From contig JAKQDH010000198.1 in the NCBI GenBank assembly GCA_029558835.1, positions 1 to 37,520 on the forward strand: 37,520 bases of DNA, in the 5' to 3' direction. This document shows positions 24,031-30,598 of this stretch, one piece after another; the stretch's first letter is position 1, and every line of letters starts with the position of its first letter. Below the pieces are notes generated by a model that saw nothing but the letters and a program-made list of their open reading frames with translations, searched no databases and was not told where the DNA came from. Made by a program: the position numbers and the translations under genes. Source of the stretch: Planctomycetota bacterium (GTDB lineage: Bacteria; Planctomycetota; Phycisphaerae; UBA1845).

Positions 24031-24399
24031 GGGAAAAGCCTCATCTGGTAGAAGTCCGGGAGCAGCTTATCCAGGGCCTTTTCAGCCGCTTCGGCCTCGC
24101 GCTGGGCGCCCCGTAGCGCGTCGAGCAGCTCGTCTCGGCCGGGGCCATCGGGGGGCGTGCTTGGCTTCGCGTCGCAAGGCTCTCCAGCGGGCTTGGGTGT
24201 GCAAGAGCAAATCGCACGCTATCGCCAGCGCCATCGCCCCGGTGTCCTCGCCATCGAGCACGAAGCGCCGCAACACGTCGCGAAGCGCTGTATCCCCGGC
24301 CCTCATGGCATCGAGGGCGGCCGGGGTGCGCGTCTTGAAATAGGCGCGCTGGGCCTCGCGGCAAGCGGTGGCGGCGGCCTGGAGCTCGGCGGCGGTCAT
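24027..24399 (-). pseudogene. Helical protein gene with a frameshift at a six-G run
   Basis: ATG 24399 overlaps the upstream stop (ATGA) and reads MTAAELQAAATACREAQRAY, a helical protein. At the G run 24150-24155 (six C on the coding strand) the frame becomes Arg/Pro-rich and runs to 24082. If one base is removed from the run, the frame reads APDGPGRDELLDALRGA and ends with KLLPDFYQMRLFP at a stop that overlaps the next start as ATGA. That exact coupling and the helical composition strongly suggest the shifted frame is the original one, giving about 123 residues. No family is recognised. Homopolymer slippage, a fixed mutation or an assembly error could explain it. Confidence 0.65.
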
Positions 24400-24827
24400 T
24401 TGGGTGGCCGTTCCGTGGATAGGCAGGAGAGCTGCCCCCATTCTATCGCAGGGAAATCGAGCGCATCGGGTTTTATCTCCATGAGTTTGATCAAAGTCTC
24501 TTCCCGGCTCAAGGTGTCCCCGAGGATTTCAAAGGTGCCCTCTCCCTGCTCGCTGGATTCGATTCGAGGGCGCACGCTCATCCGAGGGAGCAGCAACAGC
24601 GGAGAAGAAATCAATTTCTCTGGCTCGATCAGGTAGCGCCCCGAGAGGACAAGGCTAGGGTTTCCAGGGAACGAAAGACGAAGCTCTTTCACGAGCCAAA
24701 TCTCTTGCGCCTCTCCCTCTCCGTCGGCGAGCGTGTAGGAGGGTTCAAGGTCGCGTGACGAGGATACTTGAATCTCGGAGAGGGTCACAATCCCCCTCCT
24801 GACTTGCCAGCTCTTGAGAACAATCAT
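24396..24827 (-). CDS. Hypothetical protein, paralogue of the preceding gene (143 aa)
   Basis: ATG 24827 (MIVLKSWQVRRG) overlaps the preceding stop as ATGA and the gene's own stop overlaps the next start. No family is recognised, but the sequence aligns with the neighbour at 24824-25246: EIWLVKE with ELWLVQY, LVLSGRYLIEP with IILSGRELVKV, then an equally spaced beta region and a closing IKPDALDF with LPDFSTF. The two therefore arose by tandem duplication. The protein is beta-rich and soluble. Its composition is less GC-rich than the rest of the element, so the pair may have been acquired together. Confidence 0.85.
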   Translation of the reverse strand: MIVLKSWQVRRGIVTLSEIQVSSSRDLEPSYTLADGEGEAQEIWLVKELRLSFPGNPSLVLSGRYLIEPEKLISSPLLLLPRMSVRPRIESSEQGEGTFEILGDTLSREETLIKLMEIKPDALDFPAIEWGQLSCLSTERPPK

Positions 24828-25246
24828 GGCTTTTTCCTTTGAAGCACCGGGTTGGCTTCCTGCCACCGTGCCAGGAAGGTGGAGAAGTCCGGGAGCTCCA
24901 TCTTCTTGAGAAACTCTTGCGGATCTTCCTTGTGACCCACAAGCACGACGTTCCCCGTTACCGGAGATTTGGCGCGGATACCTACGCCGATTCCCCAGCG
25001 ATACGGGGCAAAGAAGGGCACCTTGACGAGCTCGCGGCCGCTCAAGATGATCCTGTGTTCGCAGCCGTCCGGCGTGTAGACGTACTGAACAAGCCACAGC
25101 TCATTTTCCCCGGACGCAACCACGCGCCCCTCTTTCAAGGAAAATTCTTGCCCAGGGACCAGCAAGGCCATGTGAGTTTCCCAGCCTTCGGGCTCCGGCT
25201 CCCATTGCTCGGCCGGCGGGAGCGTCCAGCGATGTAGCTCAATCAT
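24824..25246 (-). CDS. Hypothetical protein, paralogue of the following gene (140 aa)
   Basis: ATG 25246 (MIELHRWTLPPAEQ) overlaps the previous stop as ATGA. Beta-rich, soluble, no membrane segment and no recognised family. Shared features with the 143-residue neighbour include an N-terminal MI.L..W, an (E)(L/I)WLV strand and an LSGR strand about 20 residues later. Position in a small operon with a recombinase suggests an accessory or host-interaction role rather than a virion part, but this is only context. Confidence 0.85.
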   Translation of the reverse strand: MIELHRWTLPPAEQWEPEPEGWETHMALLVPGQEFSLKEGRVVASGENELWLVQYVYTPDGCEHRIILSGRELVKVPFFAPYRWGIGVGIRAKSPVTGNVVLVGHKEDPQEFLKKMELPDFSTFLARWQEANPVLQRKKP

Positions 25247-25536
25247 GGGGCCTCTGTGAGAGCGCGCAGCGCGGCCAGCGGGGCGGCCAGGTGGGGGCGT
25301 TCGGCGAGGATATCGGGCCACCATCCAAGCTGGTCCACGCGTTGAACGAGCTCGCCCATGCACCCCTTGAGCTCGAAAGTGTAAAAGCTCCTGTCGACCA
25401 CGTGCAGGCCGCGCCATTGATACAGGTACACGGCCCGCCATTTGTCGGCGCCGCGAGTGTCGGTGCCGGCATGGTCGGCGCGCTCGACCAGGCCCAGGGC
25501 GACGGCGAGCAAGAGCACGTCGGGGAGCGGCTTCAC
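25243..25536 (-). CDS. Hypothetical small protein (97 aa)
   Basis: The start is GTG 25536 (reads KPLPDVLLLAVALGL), overlapping the stop of the coiled-coil gene as GTGA; the frame is open further upstream but reads as Arg-rich shadow there. The N-terminus is mildly hydrophobic, the middle aromatic (WRAVYLYQWRGLHVVDRSFY) and the C-terminus Leu/Ala-rich. No family is recognised. It is coupled at both ends to its neighbours. Confidence 0.75.
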   Translation of the reverse strand: MKPLPDVLLLAVALGLVERADHAGTDTRGADKWRAVYLYQWRGLHVVDRSFYTFELKGCMGELVQRVDQLGWWPDILAERPHLAAPLAALRALTEAP

Positions 25537-26948
25537 GGCTTGCCCCCTTCGGCGCGCTCGCGTTCGGCCTGGAGCTGGGCGCGCACGTCGGCGAGCTTGA
25601 CCCGTAGCCGGTTGGCCTCTTCGTTCTTGCCTTCGTTGGCCGCTTCGTAGAGCTGCGGCACGAGCTCCGCACACGCGGTCAGCCCTCGCACGGCGGTGCG
25701 CAGCATGAGCGCCGTTTGCTCGGCGTGGTGGAGCTGCACCCGGAGCCGGCGCCGGTTGGCCGCGTTCTCGCGGCGCCCTTGGGCCTGTCCCTCCTCGAAG
25801 GACACGCGGCCTATCGTTTCGTTGTTCTTGCGCCACATTTCGGCCTCTTGCTGGGCGGCGGCGAGCTTTTCGCCGAGCTCGCGCACGTTGACGACGCTGG
25901 CCGTTTCGAGCAGCGCCCGGTGTTGTACACGCATGTTTTCTAGCGCCGCTTGGAGCTCTTTGGTGTTGCGAGCTTCGGCGCGCTCGGCCCGTGCGGTGGC
26001 GTCGGCTAGCTCCAGGTGGAGCGTGTTGATCTTGTCGTTGGCCTCGCAAAGTTCTTCGTACCAGGTGGTTTCCTGGGGAACGGGGGCCAGGGCGGCGAGC
26101 TCTTTTTGCAGGGGCCGGAGCTTGTCTTCCACGAGCTTGGCGAGGGCGCTCACGTCGGCCTCCGACAGCGGCGGCAAGGCCGGCATGCCTAGCGCTTGCG
26201 CGAGCTTGCGTTCCTCCTTGAGCTGCTCGGTCTCCCGCTGGGCGTCGTCGAGCTGATCGCGGAGTGAGCCGTTTTCCGCGTTGAGGGCTTTGCCGAAATC
26301 ATGGAGGCGCTCAATCTCCTTGCCCAATCGGTTCGCAACCAGTTCGGATTGACGGGCGTGCTCTTTCTCGGCGGCGAGCTGCTCGCGGAGCTGCTTGATC
26401 TCCTTGACAATCTCCATTTGGAAGCCGTCTGCCAAGCCCTGGAAGCCCTTAGCGAAGAGCGGTTCCATGTCGTGGAAGTCCGGCGCGATGGTGATTCCAG
26501 GGCGCGCGGGGGTTTCGCGCTGCGCGTTGGTGACCTTCTGGCGCTCGACGGCGAGCAGATCAAGGGCTTCTTGGTATTTGCCCTGGAGCTTTTCAAACTC
26601 CAGGCGCAGCGGCGCCAGCTTCAAGAGCGGGTCCGGCTCCGAGAGGACCTTGCCGTTGCGCCATGCCATCGAGACGTTGCCGATCACGACGGCAGGGGGG
26701 GGGACGCGCGGGAAGAGCTTGCGCCAGGCGAGCAAGAACCACAGGACCACGTCTTCCGCGCTCGCCGGGGTTTCCTCGCTGGAGCTGAGCAGGTGAACGA
26801 CGGCGCCGAGCACCGCGACGAGGTAATCGAGGGGGTCAACGCCCTTGGGCAGCATGGCGAGCTGCTCGGGCGAGGGGCGTGCGAGGGGGATGCGTTCGGG
26901 GTGAAGGGTCTCGTCAAAGTCAAGAGAATTGGGGGGGGTGGGCATCAT
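25533..26948 (-). CDS. Coiled-coil protein, first gene of the recombinase operon (471 aa)
   Basis: I choose ATG 26948 (MMPTPPNSLDFDE), which follows the GGAAAGTGCAA motif by four bases; longer readings have no ribosome site. Residues about 40-110 are hydrophobic-aromatic (LVAVLGAVVHLL, VVLWFLLAWRKLFP) and probably a folded helical domain; from about 135 to the end the protein is nearly all charged heptad-like helix (KEIKQLREQLAAEKEHARQ and similar), with a Pro-rich break near 275-285. The design recalls plasmid KfrA-like and SMC-like scaffolds, but no DNA-binding helix-turn-helix is seen at the start. It may organise DNA or a cell-envelope complex. Confidence 0.85.
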   Translation of the reverse strand: MMPTPPNSLDFDETLHPERIPLARPSPEQLAMLPKGVDPLDYLVAVLGAVVHLLSSSEETPASAEDVVLWFLLAWRKLFPRVPPPAVVIGNVSMAWRNGKVLSEPDPLLKLAPLRLEFEKLQGKYQEALDLLAVERQKVTNAQRETPARPGITIAPDFHDMEPLFAKGFQGLADGFQMEIVKEIKQLREQLAAEKEHARQSELVANRLGKEIERLHDFGKALNAENGSLRDQLDDAQRETEQLKEERKLAQALGMPALPPLSEADVSALAKLVEDKLRPLQKELAALAPVPQETTWYEELCEANDKINTLHLELADATARAERAEARNTKELQAALENMRVQHRALLETASVVNVRELGEKLAAAQQEAEMWRKNNETIGRVSFEEGQAQGRRENAANRRRLRVQLHHAEQTALMLRTAVRGLTACAELVPQLYEAANEGKNEEANRLRVKLADVRAQLQAERERAEGGKP

Positions 26949-26952
26949 GGGG

Positions 26953-26963
26953 TTGCACTTTCC
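26953..26963 (-). promoter_or_regulatory. GGAAAGTGCAA operon-leader motif, copy 1
   Basis: On the minus strand GGAAAGTGCAA is followed by CCCC and ATG 26948. It heads the recombinase operon. The same motif stands at the same distance before four plus-strand genes. GGAAAG may serve as ribosome site, but TGCAA is conserved too. Confidence 0.65.
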
Positions 26964-27095
26964 GCCGCGCTCTGGCACAGCTTCAGGCGAAGCTAGGACA
27001 AGATCAGGAGACCAATCGCAGCTTACTTGACGGGCCCCTCTCTTTTTTTTCTTGCACCCTGTCAAAACCCCCCGGTCTCGCTGCTCTACCCCGGC

Positions 27096-27227
27096 ATGGA
27101 CTCCCGCAAGTGCTTCCGTTGTGGCGCCCCCCCAGCACGGGGGGAGCGTGTCTGTCAAGCCTGTTTGGATCGCGCCCTGGCCCGCCTCTGGGCCGCTGTT
27201 TTCTCGAACCCAGGAAAGTGCAACTGA
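27096..27227 (+). CDS. Small zinc-ribbon-like protein (43 aa)
   Basis: ATG 27096 opens a short ORF with two CxxC pairs, CFRCGAPPARGERVCQAC, a treble-clef or zinc-ribbon layout, followed by a short helix. The gene at 27837 begins with the same layout (CSRCPEDAAP..CPACLD), so the two are related. The start is uncertain: a TTG at 27027 would add 23 residues. It ends two bases before the next ATG and contains that gene's leader motif in its last codons. The opposed TTGAC elements at 27027-27031 and 27061-27065 in the divergent gap may be promoter parts, but no -10 is convincing. Confidence 0.6.
   Translation: MDSRKCFRCGAPPARGERVCQACLDRALARLWAAVFSNPGKCN
27213..27223 (+). promoter_or_regulatory. 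GGAAAGTGCAA operon-leader motif, copy 2
   Basis: GGAAAGTGCAA ends five bases before ATG 27229, inside the last codons of the upstream small ORF. It is identical to copies at 26953-26963 (minus strand), 29836-29846 and 30585-30595. Confidence 0.6.
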
Positions 27228-27228
27228 A

Positions 27229-27840
27229 ATGTTTGCTCACGAAGAAGCAGGACAGATCCTTACGGCCAACCTCCTGGCCGTCACCCACGGCCACTGGTGG
27301 GCCTTCCAGCCCGGCGACGAGCCGGAGAGCTGGGACGCAGTCAAGGCGGCCCTCGACGAGCGCGCCCTCGACGAGCGCGAGGCCGGTACCTACTGGGGCG
27401 GCATCGAGCCCCGACTTGAAGAGGACGACTACGTCCGGCACACCACGGGCACGGGGCGCATCTTCTGGTGGGTCGCCCCCGGCGGCGAGGGGGGCTTTCA
27501 GGTGCGCCGCCCCGAGGTTGACGTGGTCGCTGAGGTGCAGCTCCACCGCGCGCCGGGGCTGGGCTGGCGCGTGGTGGTGGACATGCGCGAGCCAGAGCAT
27601 TTCCACCTGCGTCACATGGAGGCCCTGGGGGACTGCTTGCGGGGGCTGGCGGACCCGCGGCGGCTGGGGCTCGACGGCTACGCGTGGGCCCTGGCCCAGC
27701 TCGCCCCGCACGTGCCAGACTCGGAGCTCTTGGAGGTGCATGCGTGGCTCGCGGACCCCGCCACGGAGCCGCCCTGGTCGCCGGTGGAAGCGGCGCGGCG
27801 CGCGGTGCTCGGCGCAGCTCGCGGCCGGGGGCGCTGGTGA
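27229..27840 (+). CDS. Hypothetical protein (203 aa)
   Basis: The start ATG 27229 (MFAHEEAGQILTANLL) follows the GGAAAGTGCAA motif. No family is recognised. The protein is Trp-rich (GHWWAFQPG, RIFWWVAPGG) with acidic helices and beta strands in the middle (VVAEVQLHRAPGLGWRVVVDM). There is no membrane segment. The stop overlaps the next gene as GTGA, so it leads a coupled set of three genes. Presumably an early or host-interaction protein because it lies outside the virion block. Confidence 0.85.
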   Translation: MFAHEEAGQILTANLLAVTHGHWWAFQPGDEPESWDAVKAALDERALDEREAGTYWGGIEPRLEEDDYVRHTTGTGRIFWWVAPGGEGGFQVRRPEVDVVAEVQLHRAPGLGWRVVVDMREPEHFHLRHMEALGDCLRGLADPRRLGLDGYAWALAQLAPHVPDSELLEVHAWLADPATEPPWSPVEAARRAVLGAARGRGRW

Positions 27841-28103
27841 AGTGCTCCCGGTGCCCCGAGGACGCGGCGCCGGCTCGCCGGAGCTGCCCGGCGTGTCTCG
27901 ACAAGGACGCCCAGCGCCACCGCGACCGCCAGGCCCAGCGCCGCGAGGGTGGGCGGTGCCTGGTCTGCGACAGCAAGGCCCAGCGCGGCGCGCGGCACTG
28001 TCGAACGCACCTCGCTTATTATCGGACGTGGTACGCCGAGCACGCGCCCGAGATCAGCGACGCGCGGAAGGCTCGCCGAGCTGCTAGCGAGAAATGCCCA
28101 TGA
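27837..28103 (+). CDS. Zinc-finger-like protein with two Cys clusters (88 aa)
   Basis: GTG 27837 overlaps the upstream stop. Four CxxC-type pairs are visible: CSRC and CPAC, then CLVC and a Cys-His end in GARHCRTH, joined by a very basic linker (RHRDRQAQRREGG). This is a two-module zinc protein, likely to bind nucleic acid or protein. It is related to the 43-residue ORF at 27096. The stop overlaps the next start as ATGA. Function beyond metal binding cannot be stated. Confidence 0.85.
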   Translation: MKCSRCPEDAAPARRSCPACLDKDAQRHRDRQAQRREGGRCLVCDSKAQRGARHCRTHLAYYRTWYAEHAPEISDARKARRAASEKCP

Positions 28104-28306
28104 GCGAGAAAAAGCGCGTGCTTTACTGGCGCCGGTCCCTGGAGGTCTCTAGCGAGCCCGATTACGGGAACATCATGCGGGGCCCCGTTGTGGTCGCGGT
28201 GGCGATGCTTGAGTGCGGGCATGAGCGGACCTTCCCGAAGAATTTTTACGGGCTCCACGGCATCGCATGGTGTACAGTCTGCGAACCTACCCGCCTGCGG
28301 GATTGA
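28100..28306 (+). CDS. Small Cys/His protein (68 aa)
   Basis: ATG 28100 (MSEKKRVLYWRRSLE) overlaps the previous stop as ATGA. LECGHERTFP and WCTVCEP supply a CxH...CxxC metal-binding layout near the C-terminus; the core is beta-rich. It closes the three-gene set and is followed by a good terminator at 28347-28381. No family name can be given. Confidence 0.85.
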   Translation: MSEKKRVLYWRRSLEVSSEPDYGNIMRGPVVVAVAMLECGHERTFPKNFYGLHGIAWCTVCEPTRLRD

Positions 28307-28346
28307 AACATCCTCTGAACGCTCTCTTGTGGAGCGCTAAGGGATT

Positions 28347-28381
28347 CGAGGGCTCAGCGCTTGCTGGGCCCTCGGCCTTTT
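28347..28381 (+). terminator. Intrinsic terminator
   Basis: CGAGGGCTCAGC (28347-28358) pairs with GCTGGGCCCTCG (28363-28374) in a 12-bp stem with one G-T pair and a four-base loop, followed by GCCTTTT. It separates the operon ending at 28306 from the gene at 28395. Confidence 0.8.
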
Positions 28382-28394
28382 GTATCCTGGGGCG

Positions 28395-28706
28395 ATGAAA
28401 AGCATTTCGAGACAATGGGCGCTGCTCGGCAAGATGTTCGCCGAGGTGAGCGAGGCGCGCTTGCTCTTGCGTCGGATCAAGGAAGAGCAGACCGAAGAGG
28501 CCCTTGACCTCAAGGACAACGCCGCGCAGCTCAAGCGCTACATCAACCACCGCTTGCAGGTGCGCGTGGTGGAAGTCTGGCGCGAGATGCTCGCGGTGGA
28601 AGAGGTCGAGGTAGCGCTACCCCCTCAGCTCGCCCGCTTGCTGACCAGGATCGAGCGAGAGGACGAGGAAGAGGACCAGGAGCACGAGCCGGGCCCGGTC
28701 AATTGA
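28395..28706 (+). CDS. Charged helical protein (103 aa)
   Basis: ATG 28395 lies just after a GGGG ribosome-site-like run, immediately past the terminator. The protein is entirely helical and charged (LLLRRIKEEQTEEALDLKD, RVVEVWREMLAVEEVEV) with a Glu/Asp-rich tail. No family is recognised. The next gene starts at the overlapping TTGA. No separate promoter was found in the short gap, so expression may depend on read-through or on a promoter in the terminator region. Confidence 0.8.
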   Translation: MKSISRQWALLGKMFAEVSEARLLLRRIKEEQTEEALDLKDNAAQLKRYINHRLQVRVVEVWREMLAVEEVEVALPPQLARLLTRIEREDEEEDQEHEPGPVN

Positions 28707-28885
28707 TCCTGTGGTGGGACTGGGAGGCGATGGCCGCTCAGGCGCAGCGGGAGCTAGAGAGCTCGCCGGGCCTGGCGGCTGAGCTGGCGGCCAAGATCCA
28801 GGCCAAATGGGTAAAAGATGACCCCGGCGCAAGTGTCTTGACAGTCCCTAGCAGCGAGGCCGAAACCCTGGAAAACAAGGGGTAA
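28703..28885 (+). CDS. Small hypothetical protein with TTG start (60 aa)
   Basis: TTG 28703 overlaps the previous stop (TTGA). The peptide begins with a Trp-rich helix (ILWWDWEAMAAQAQRELE) and has an Ala/Leu helix in the middle. No family is recognised. The unusual start and short length leave doubt, but the overlap style equals that of the neighbouring gene pairs. Confidence 0.6.
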   Translation: MILWWDWEAMAAQAQRELESSPGLAAELAAKIQAKWVKDDPGASVLTVPSSEAETLENKG

Positions 28886-28918
28886 GCAAAGAAAAGAAAA
28901 CTTTTTTCGTCGCCTGGG

Positions 28919-28947
28919 TTGACTGGTCTGAGCTTACCGGATAGGTT
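28919..28947 (+). promoter_or_regulatory. Sigma-70-like promoter
   Basis: TTGACT (28919-28924), a 17-base spacer, and TAGGTT (28942-28947) form a plausible promoter about 42 bases before ATG 28989, in a 103-bp gap with an A/T-rich upstream stretch. The leader-motif copy GGAAAGTGC lies downstream of it, so that motif is within the transcript here. Confidence 0.55.
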
Positions 28948-28973
28948 GGGCTCTGTCGGGACGCAAACCCGGC

Positions 28974-28982
28974 GGAAAGTGC
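28974..28982 (+). promoter_or_regulatory. GGAAAGTGC operon-leader motif, copy 3 (variant)
   Basis: GGAAAGTGC is followed by CCTCCC and ATG 28989. It matches the other copies in the first nine bases and differs in the last two. The flanks GGC before and CCATGATG after resemble copy 1. Confidence 0.55.
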
Positions 28983-28988
28983 CCTCCC

Positions 28989-29525
28989 ATGATGACCGTT
29001 ACGATTTTCACCCTCGGCCGCGACCGCCAGACCTGGACCAGCAACCACCGGACGGACGATCACGACGAAGCGCTGCAGCGAGCTGTGCAGCGCCGCTGGG
29101 GCAAGCGGGCCTTCTTCTCGGCCGAGCACGGCCTTAGCGCCTCGCACCTGTCCCGCGGGTCGCAGTATGGCCAGATTTTCACCCCTGTCAGCGTGGGGAA
29201 CGGCTCCACGTCGTTGACGGGGCGGCTCAATGTGAGCGTGGAGCGCGCCAAACCGGAAGCGCGCGAGGCTCGCATGGAGAAGGCTGCTCGGAAGCTCGGC
29301 CGCCAGCTCGCTGAGGGGTGGTGGTCGCAGTTCAGCCCCGCCGACGCCCCCGAGGTGCTCACCCTGGCGGGCGGCGATTGGGACGCCGTCGAGAAGCTCG
29401 GCCGGCGCTTCGGCCTGCAGCACGCGGGCACGTCGATGGCCGGCCCCGAGGCCCGCGAGCTCGCCGAGCTGGTGTCTGACTGCGCGGCCGCCCGGTGGTC
29501 CGAGCTCCGCGGGGAGGTGCTCTGA
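28989..29525 (+). CDS. Hypothetical protein (178 aa)
   Basis: ATG 28989 follows a leader motif and a promoter candidate. The N-terminal half is mixed (VTIFTLGRDRQTW, a Ser/Gly-rich middle with GRLNVSVERAK), the C-terminal half helical (ARMEKAARKLGRQLAEGWW, ARELAELVSDCAAARWSEL). No membrane segment, no family recognised. The stop TGA shares its last base with the next ATG, so the next gene is coupled. Confidence 0.85.
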   Translation: MMTVTIFTLGRDRQTWTSNHRTDDHDEALQRAVQRRWGKRAFFSAEHGLSASHLSRGSQYGQIFTPVSVGNGSTSLTGRLNVSVERAKPEAREARMEKAARKLGRQLAEGWWSQFSPADAPEVLTLAGGDWDAVEKLGRRFGLQHAGTSMAGPEARELAELVSDCAAARWSELRGEVL

Positions 29526-29746
29526 TGGCCGTCTATCTCTGTGCGGTCCACCAGCGCGCCGGCTTCGGCGTGACCTGGACGGAGACCAACAAGCGCGCGG
29601 CTTTCGCCGCCGTGCGGGAGCGTGTCGCCGACGGCTACCAGAACGACGAGGACGGGACCGTGTCCGTAGAGCTCGACGACGGCTCCGAAGAGCTCCTTGC
29701 ACGCTGGGTCAACGAGAACGGGCGCGCGGTGCGCGTCAACGTCTGA
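29525..29746 (+). CDS. Hypothetical small protein (73 aa)
   Basis: ATG 29525 overlaps the previous stop as TGATG. A compact alpha/beta protein (VYLCAVHQRAGFGVTWTE, then AAFAAVRERVADGY and an acidic strand region). No family is recognised. It closes a two-gene set and is followed by hairpin cassette A. Confidence 0.8.
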   Translation: MAVYLCAVHQRAGFGVTWTETNKRAAFAAVRERVADGYQNDEDGTVSVELDDGSEELLARWVNENGRAVRVNV

Positions 29747-29849
29747 AGCCTCCCCCCTCCCCCCTTGGGGGGCCCGCTCCGCGCGTCGAGCAGCTCACCC
29801 GCTCGACGCGTGAAGGGGGCCCACCACCGGACCCCGGAAAGTGCAAGCC
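29747..29849 (+). repeat. Intergenic hairpin cassette A
   Basis: This 103-base gap and the gap 30500-30598 are near-identical. In order: a C6/G6 hairpin, a perfect 10-bp stem CGCGTCGAGC (29782-29791) with GCTCGACGCG (29801-29810) and a nine-base loop, GGGGGCCCACCAC, and the GGAAAGTGCAA motif. The conserved loop AGCTCACCC suggests selection on the whole element. It probably ends or attenuates the upstream operon and leads the next. Confidence 0.8.
29836..29846 (+). promoter_or_regulatory. GGAAAGTGCAA operon-leader motif, copy 4
   Basis: GGAAAGTGCAA, then GCC and ATG 29850, at the right end of cassette A. Identical in sequence and spacing to the copy in cassette B. Confidence 0.65.
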
Positions 29850-30077
29850 ATGAAGCGCCTTACCAAGACCACCGTCGTCAACCTCTACAACCACCCCCAC
29901 GAGCGAGGGCGCCTCACGGACGAGGTCACGCTGCCGGCCGGGACACTGGTGCGCGAGCTGTCTCGCGTTACCTCTTCCTGGGGGGAGCGCTTCGAGCTGG
30001 TCTACCAAGAGCTAGACGGCTCCTGGTACCGCGCCCGCACCTTCGACCGGCCGGCGCTGGAAGAGGTGCCGGCGTGA
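29850..30077 (+). CDS. Hypothetical small protein (75 aa)
   Basis: ATG 29850 directly follows cassette A. The protein is beta-rich with a basic start (MKRLTKTTVVNLYNHPHERG, then RFELVYQELDGSWYRARTF). No family is recognised. The stop overlaps the next gene as GTGA. Confidence 0.8.
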   Translation: MKRLTKTTVVNLYNHPHERGRLTDEVTLPAGTLVRELSRVTSSWGERFELVYQELDGSWYRARTFDRPALEEVPA

Positions 30078-30499
30078 AGCGCCCCGTGCTGCGGGTGCGC
30101 TTCCCGCTCTTCGTCAACCAGGTGCGGCGCGACCACGACGCCGTCGCGCAGGTGTGGCTGGGGTCGCGCCGCAAATTCCTCCCGCTGCGCTCGGTGGGGC
30201 TGTGGGTGCCGGTGGAGCACGCCGCCGGCTTCTAGGCCGCGGACCTGGAGCACGCCGAGCAGGTAGCCCGGCGCCGGCTGGGCCTCACGCCGCGCCGCGT
30301 GCGCCTGGTGCGGCTGTGCGCCGCCTGGCCCTGGGATTTGCCATCCAAGGAGGTGCCGGTGCGCGCGGCTGACTCCCCCCTGGGGGGCGTCCTGCTGCTC
30401 CCGGACCCGGACGAGTGGCGCCCAGCTCGCGCCGGCTGGGGCCCTGATGAGCACCGCTGGCTCCCCGTGCGGCCGCTGGTCCGCGCCCCTCAACCCTGA
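30074..30499 (+). pseudogene. ORF split by an in-frame amber codon (141 codons plus stop)
   Basis: GTG 30074 overlaps the previous stop. The frame reads 53 residues (VKRPVLRVRFPLFVNQVRRD to VEHAAGF), meets TAG at 30233-30235, and then stays open for 87 more codons in the same frame (AADLEHAEQVARRRLGL to VRAPQP) up to TGA at 30497-30499, just before cassette B. The continuation looks as protein-like as the first part, and its end fits the operon layout. TAG could be a point mutation of TAC or TAT (Tyr), a strain variant, or a read-through or recoded site. No family is recognised in either part. Confidence 0.6.
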
Positions 30500-30598
30500 C
30501 CGTCTCCCCCCTCCTTGGGGGGCCCGCTTCGCGCGTCGAGCAGCTCACCCGCTCGACGCGTGAAGGGGGCCCACCACGAGCCCCGGAAAGTGCAAGCC
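30500..30598 (+). repeat. Intergenic hairpin cassette B
   Basis: Second copy of the cassette at 29747-29849, with a few substitutions and small gaps at its left end. The 10-bp stem is at 30532-30541 and 30551-30560, the nine-base loop is identical, and GGAAAGTGCAA is at 30585-30595. It separates the amber-split ORF from the gene at 30599. Confidence 0.8.
30585..30595 (+). promoter_or_regulatory. GGAAAGTGCAA operon-leader motif, copy 5
   Basis: GGAAAGTGCAA, then GCC and ATG 30599, at the right end of cassette B. Confidence 0.65.

Noticed and set aside
25696..26256. Ser-rich plus-strand frame over the coiled-coil gene
   Set aside because: A Ser/Arg-rich antisense shadow of Glu/Lys/Ala codons; no ribosome site.
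27027..27065. Opposed TTGAC elements as a pair of face-to-face promoters
   Set aside because: Neither has an acceptable -10 at 16-18 bases; kept only as a remark in the gene entry.
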